This document shows, piece after piece, positions 15,294 through 17,311 of a stretch of 17,311 bases of DNA. Location of the stretch: assembly GCA_031370825.1 (NCBI GenBank), contig JANMRB010000229.1, positions 1 to 17,311 on the forward strand, in the 5' to 3' direction. The notes beneath the pieces are model-generated. The model was not told the DNA's origin, searched no databases, and worked only from the letters and a program-made list of their open reading frames with translations. A program made the position numbers and the translations under genes. The first letter of the stretch is position 1. Every line of letters begins with the position of its first letter. This stretch comes from JAENVT01 sp031370825 (GTDB lineage Bacteria > Actinomycetota > Acidimicrobiia > Acidimicrobiales > Ilumatobacteraceae).

Positions 15294-16156
15294 GGCCGGC
15301 TCCAGACGTAGATCTCGGTCGGGATCGGCTCGAACACATTCGCCTTGTCGATGTCGGGCAGCTCGGTCAAGGCGCGGTATTCCGACGCCATCGCCACGTA
15401 CCGGTCGTGCACTGCGACGACCGCCGGCTTGCACGACACCGGATCGCGGACGACGGCGAACTGGTTCTCGGTGGCGCAAAGCAATGTGTAGAAGCCGTCG
15501 AGCTGTTTCTGCAATATCTTGAGGGCGTCGCCGAGATCACGGCCGTGGTTCATCTCGTAGCCGATCAGTCGGGCAGCGACTTCGGTGTCGTTCAACGTCA
15601 GGAACTGCTCGCCCATGGCCTCGAGATCGCGCTTGACGCTGAAGTAGTTGGAGAAGCTGCCGTTGTGCACGACGCACAGGTCGTCGTGGGTGGAGAACGG
15701 GTGGGATCCGTCGGTGGTGATGGCCGACTCCGTCGCCAAGCGGGTGTGCCCGACCCCTTGGTACCCGTGCCGGCTGGTCACATCGAATCGCTGCACGACG
15801 TCGATGGGCAGCCCGACCTCCTTGAACACCTCGACGGCCCGACCGGTCGACACCACCCGGATGCCGTCAGCTTCCAACACCTCGCGCAATCCGGGTGGCC
15901 CGATGAGCACGCTCCCGTCTCCGTGGGCGACATACATCGCGCCGAGCTGGTCGGCGACGCGCCGCCAGTCGACGTCGGCGCGCTCCGCCCGGCACGAATA
16001 CTTCAGCAGGCCCTCGGCGGCGACATCGCCGTAGATCGCGACGCCGGATGAGTCGGGGCCGCGGTCGGTCATCTGGATCAGCATCGCCGACAACAGCCGG
16101 CCGAGCTGGGACTCGAGCTCATCGTCGAGCAGGTGAATCCCCACGATGCCACACAT
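15290..16156 (-). CDS. mgsA: N-methylglutamate synthase subunit A-like (class II amidotransferase), copy 2
   Basis: The 288-residue product begins MCGIVGI with the catalytic N-terminal cysteine. DRGPDSSG, GHTRLATES and VVHNGSFSNY supply the class II amidotransferase pocket. As the first gene of the leftward operon it would release methylamine from gamma-glutamylmethylamide (or ammonia from glutamine) for the MgsBC part of the complex. It starts at ATG 16156 with AAGGGA about 6 bp upstream. It is transcribed divergently from the gmaS-like gene, which makes the proposed substrate. Also called glxB in rhizobial clusters. Confidence 0.9.
   Translation of the reverse strand: MCGIVGIHLLDDELESQLGRLLSAMLIQMTDRGPDSSGVAIYGDVAAEGLLKYSCRAERADVDWRRVADQLGAMYVAHGDGSVLIGPPGLREVLEADGIRVVSTGRAVEVFKEVGLPIDVVQRFDVTSRHGYQGVGHTRLATESAITTDGSHPFSTHDDLCVVHNGSFSNYFSVKRDLEAMGEQFLTLNDTEVAARLIGYEMNHGRDLGDALKILQKQLDGFYTLLCATENQFAVVRDPVSCKPAVVAVHDRYVAMASEYRALTELPDIDKANVFEPIPTEIYVWSRP
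15300..15303 (-). promoter_or_regulatory. Ribosome-binding site supporting the TTG start of mgsB
   Basis: GGAG on the minus strand lies inside the end of mgsA, 6 bp upstream of the TTG at 15293. Confidence 0.4.
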
Positions 16157-16317
16157 CCTGCGTCCCTTTCTGCCCAGTAGCTCTTCCTGTGCCGTGTTTC
16201 CTCATGGTACACGTTGACTACTGACAGTAAACAGCGGGTAGCGAAGTCGACTACTATCCCCCGCAACGCATCGGGGCACGTGGACAGTTGCATCCACGAT
16301 GATCACAAGGGGAGAAA
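16157..16317. promoter_or_regulatory. Divergent promoter region between mgsA and the gmaS-like gene
   Basis: This 161-bp non-coding gap should hold both promoters. Leftward, TTTACT (complement of 16226-16231) and TACCAT (complement of 16204-16209) are 16 bp apart and about 48 bp from the mgsA ATG. Rightward, TTGACT at 16214-16219 is a good -35, but the -10 is poor (TAGCGA at 16239 or TACTAT at 16252). GACTACT occurs twice, at 16216-16222 and 16249-16255. The rightward gene has AGGGG at 16308-16312 in front of its ATG. The -35/-10 calls are by eye and weak; the divergent arrangement itself is certain. Confidence 0.55.
16213..16232. promoter_or_regulatory. 20-bp inverted repeat, candidate operator of the divergent operons
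   Basis: The sequence GTTGACTACTGACAGTAAAC has matching arms GTTnACT and AGTnAAC around a 6-bp centre, a good shape for a dimeric regulator. It overlaps the proposed -35 elements of both divergent promoters. The right arm, with flanks ACAGTAAACA, recurs at 8119-8128 before the second operon. No regulator gene is in the window. Confidence 0.5.
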
Positions 16318-17311
16318 ATGAGCGAGACCCGCGAGATTCTTGAGGCTCGGGCCGCGCAGGACGGGATCGAGTTCTTCATGACGATGTTCGTCGACATGCA
16401 CGGACGGGCGTGCGCCAAGCTCGTGCCCGCGTCGGCGATGGACGTGGTCTGCGAGGGGGCTGGGTTCGCCGGCTTTGCGGCCGGGCCAATGGGACAATCG
16501 CCCGCCTCTCCCGACATGATCGCTGCGCCCGACCCGAACAGCTACTTCAAGCTGCCGTGGCGCGACGGTGTTGCCGTGGTGATGTGCGACATCAAGGTCG
16601 AGGGTGAGTTGTGGCCGTACACGCCGCGAGTCATCCTCGGGCGTGCTCTCGACCGGCTCCGGCAAGATCGTGAAATGGAGCTGATGGTCGGCGTCGAGGC
16701 CGAGTACCACCTCGTTCGCCGCAAGGCCGAAGGCGGCATCGGGCTCGCCGACGAGCTCGACACGCAGGACGCGCCGTGCTACGACGCCAAGGGCCTCACC
16801 CGCATGTTCGACTACCTGACCACGATTTCGCGATACATGAACCTCCTCGGGTTCGAGAACTACGCCAACGATCACGAGGACGGTAACGGGCAGTTCGAGC
16901 AGAACTTCAAGTACGCCGACGCGCTGACCACCGCCGACCGGCTGATCTTCTTCCGATACATGGTGCACGTCGTGGCGCACGACTTCGGTATGGCCGCCAC
17001 CTTCATGCCTAAGCCGTTCACCCATTTCACGGGCAATGGCCTGCACATGAACACGTCGTTGTGGTCGGCCGGCGCCAGGAAGAACCTGTTCGAAGCCGGC
17101 GGGAAGGGACGCGACAAGTACGGGCTCGGGCTGACCCCGCTTGGCTACAACTTCTGCGCCGGCGTTCTCACGCATGCGCACGCGATGGCGGCAATCACCA
17201 ACCCCACCGTCAACAGCTACAAACGAATGAGCGTCGCCGCGCCGAACTCCGGCGCGACATGGGCGCCCCCGTACGTCGCCTACGGAGGCAACAACCGAAC
17301 CCAGATGATGC
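16318..17311 (+). CDS. gmaS: Gamma-glutamylmethylamide synthetase / GlnT-type glutamine synthetase family ligase (C-terminus beyond window)
   Basis: The first 331 residues of an expected 430-450 are present. Active-site motifs are GVEAEYHL (Glu127, Glu129), NDHEDGNGQFEQNF (Glu187, Glu194) and TGNGLHMNTSLW (His243). The AGFAGFAAGPMGQSP segment (48-62) and the AAITNPTVNSYKRM and SGATWAPPYVAYGGNNRTQM stretches (291-304 and 311-330) are characteristic of the GlnT/GmaS branch rather than housekeeping GlnA. Known GmaS makes gamma-glutamylmethylamide from glutamate, methylamine and ATP, the first step of the N-methylglutamate pathway. The start is ATG 16318 behind AAGGGGAG. It is the only rightward gene here and diverges from mgsABC-soxBDAG. 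GlnT-like glutamine synthesis is the alternative reading; biochemical specificity cannot be read from the sequence. Confidence 0.87.
   Translation, partial: MSETREILEARAAQDGIEFFMTMFVDMHGRACAKLVPASAMDVVCEGAGFAGFAAGPMGQSPASPDMIAAPDPNSYFKLPWRDGVAVVMCDIKVEGELWPYTPRVILGRALDRLRQDREMELMVGVEAEYHLVRRKAEGGIGLADELDTQDAPCYDAKGLTRMFDYLTTISRYMNLLGFENYANDHEDGNGQFEQNFKYADALTTADRLIFFRYMVHVVAHDFGMAATFMPKPFTHFTGNGLHMNTSLWSAGARKNLFEAGGKGRDKYGLGLTPLGYNFCAGVLTHAHAMAAITNPTVNSYKRMSVAAPNSGATWAPPYVAYGGNNRTQMM

Noticed and set aside
16303..17181. Minus-strand open frame of 292 codons opposite the gmaS-like gene
   Set aside because: The + strand frame has complete glutamine-synthetase motifs and a good ribosome-binding site; the minus frame has none.
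1..17311. CRISPR arrays, tRNA or rRNA genes, insertion sequences, attachment sites
   Set aside because: No spaced direct repeats, cloverleaf-like segments, transposase motifs or terminal inverted repeats were seen on reading; the window is almost wholly filled by metabolic genes.

Overview
The window is dense, high-GC bacterial DNA with about 15 genes packed nose to tail. The codon bias, GTG and TTG starts, and short ATGA/TGATG overlaps suggest a high-GC actinobacterium. An aquatic Acidimicrobiia-like lineage is my guess, but nothing here fixes the taxonomy. I saw no tRNA, rRNA, CRISPR array, insertion sequence or transposase, and no transporter or regulator gene.

Right-hand module (about 8170-17311). 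A gamma-glutamylmethylamide synthetase/GlnT-type ligase runs rightward from 16318 and off the window. Diverging leftward from 16156 is a tightly overlapped operon. It starts with a split glutamate synthase: class II amidotransferase, GXGXG beta-helix and FMN/FeS synthase domain (mgsA-mgsB-mgsC, also called glxBCD). It continues with the four subunits of a heterotetrameric sarcosine oxidase / N-methylglutamate dehydrogenase (beta, delta, alpha, gamma; soxBDAG or mgdABCD). Together these are the expected enzymes of the N-methylglutamate route of methylamine oxidation. Methylamine is ligated to glutamate, the product is converted to N-methylglutamate, and this is oxidised back to glutamate with release of the one-carbon unit. 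A sarcosine (glycine betaine) role for the oxidase cannot be excluded from sequence alone.

Left-hand module (1-8078). A second leftward operon starts with a different glutamine-synthetase-like ligase. It is followed by a second, diverged mgsABC-type triplet, an unrecognised 152-residue protein, a class I glutamine amidotransferase, a single-chain FAD (DAO-fold) oxidoreductase, and an acyl-CoA-dehydrogenase-family flavoprotein cut by the window edge. The logic parallels the right-hand module (ligase, then split glutamate synthase, then flavin oxidase), but a single-chain oxidase stands where the sox/mgd tetramer would be, and three extra proteins are added. My inference is a sister pathway for another amine or amino compound. 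It is the most interesting part of the window.

Regulation. The 161-bp divergent gap (16157-16317) carries a 20-bp inverted repeat overlapping possible -35 elements for both directions. The same 10-mer (ACAGTAAACA, + strand) recurs in the 91-bp gap in front of the left-hand operon. One regulator may therefore control both modules.
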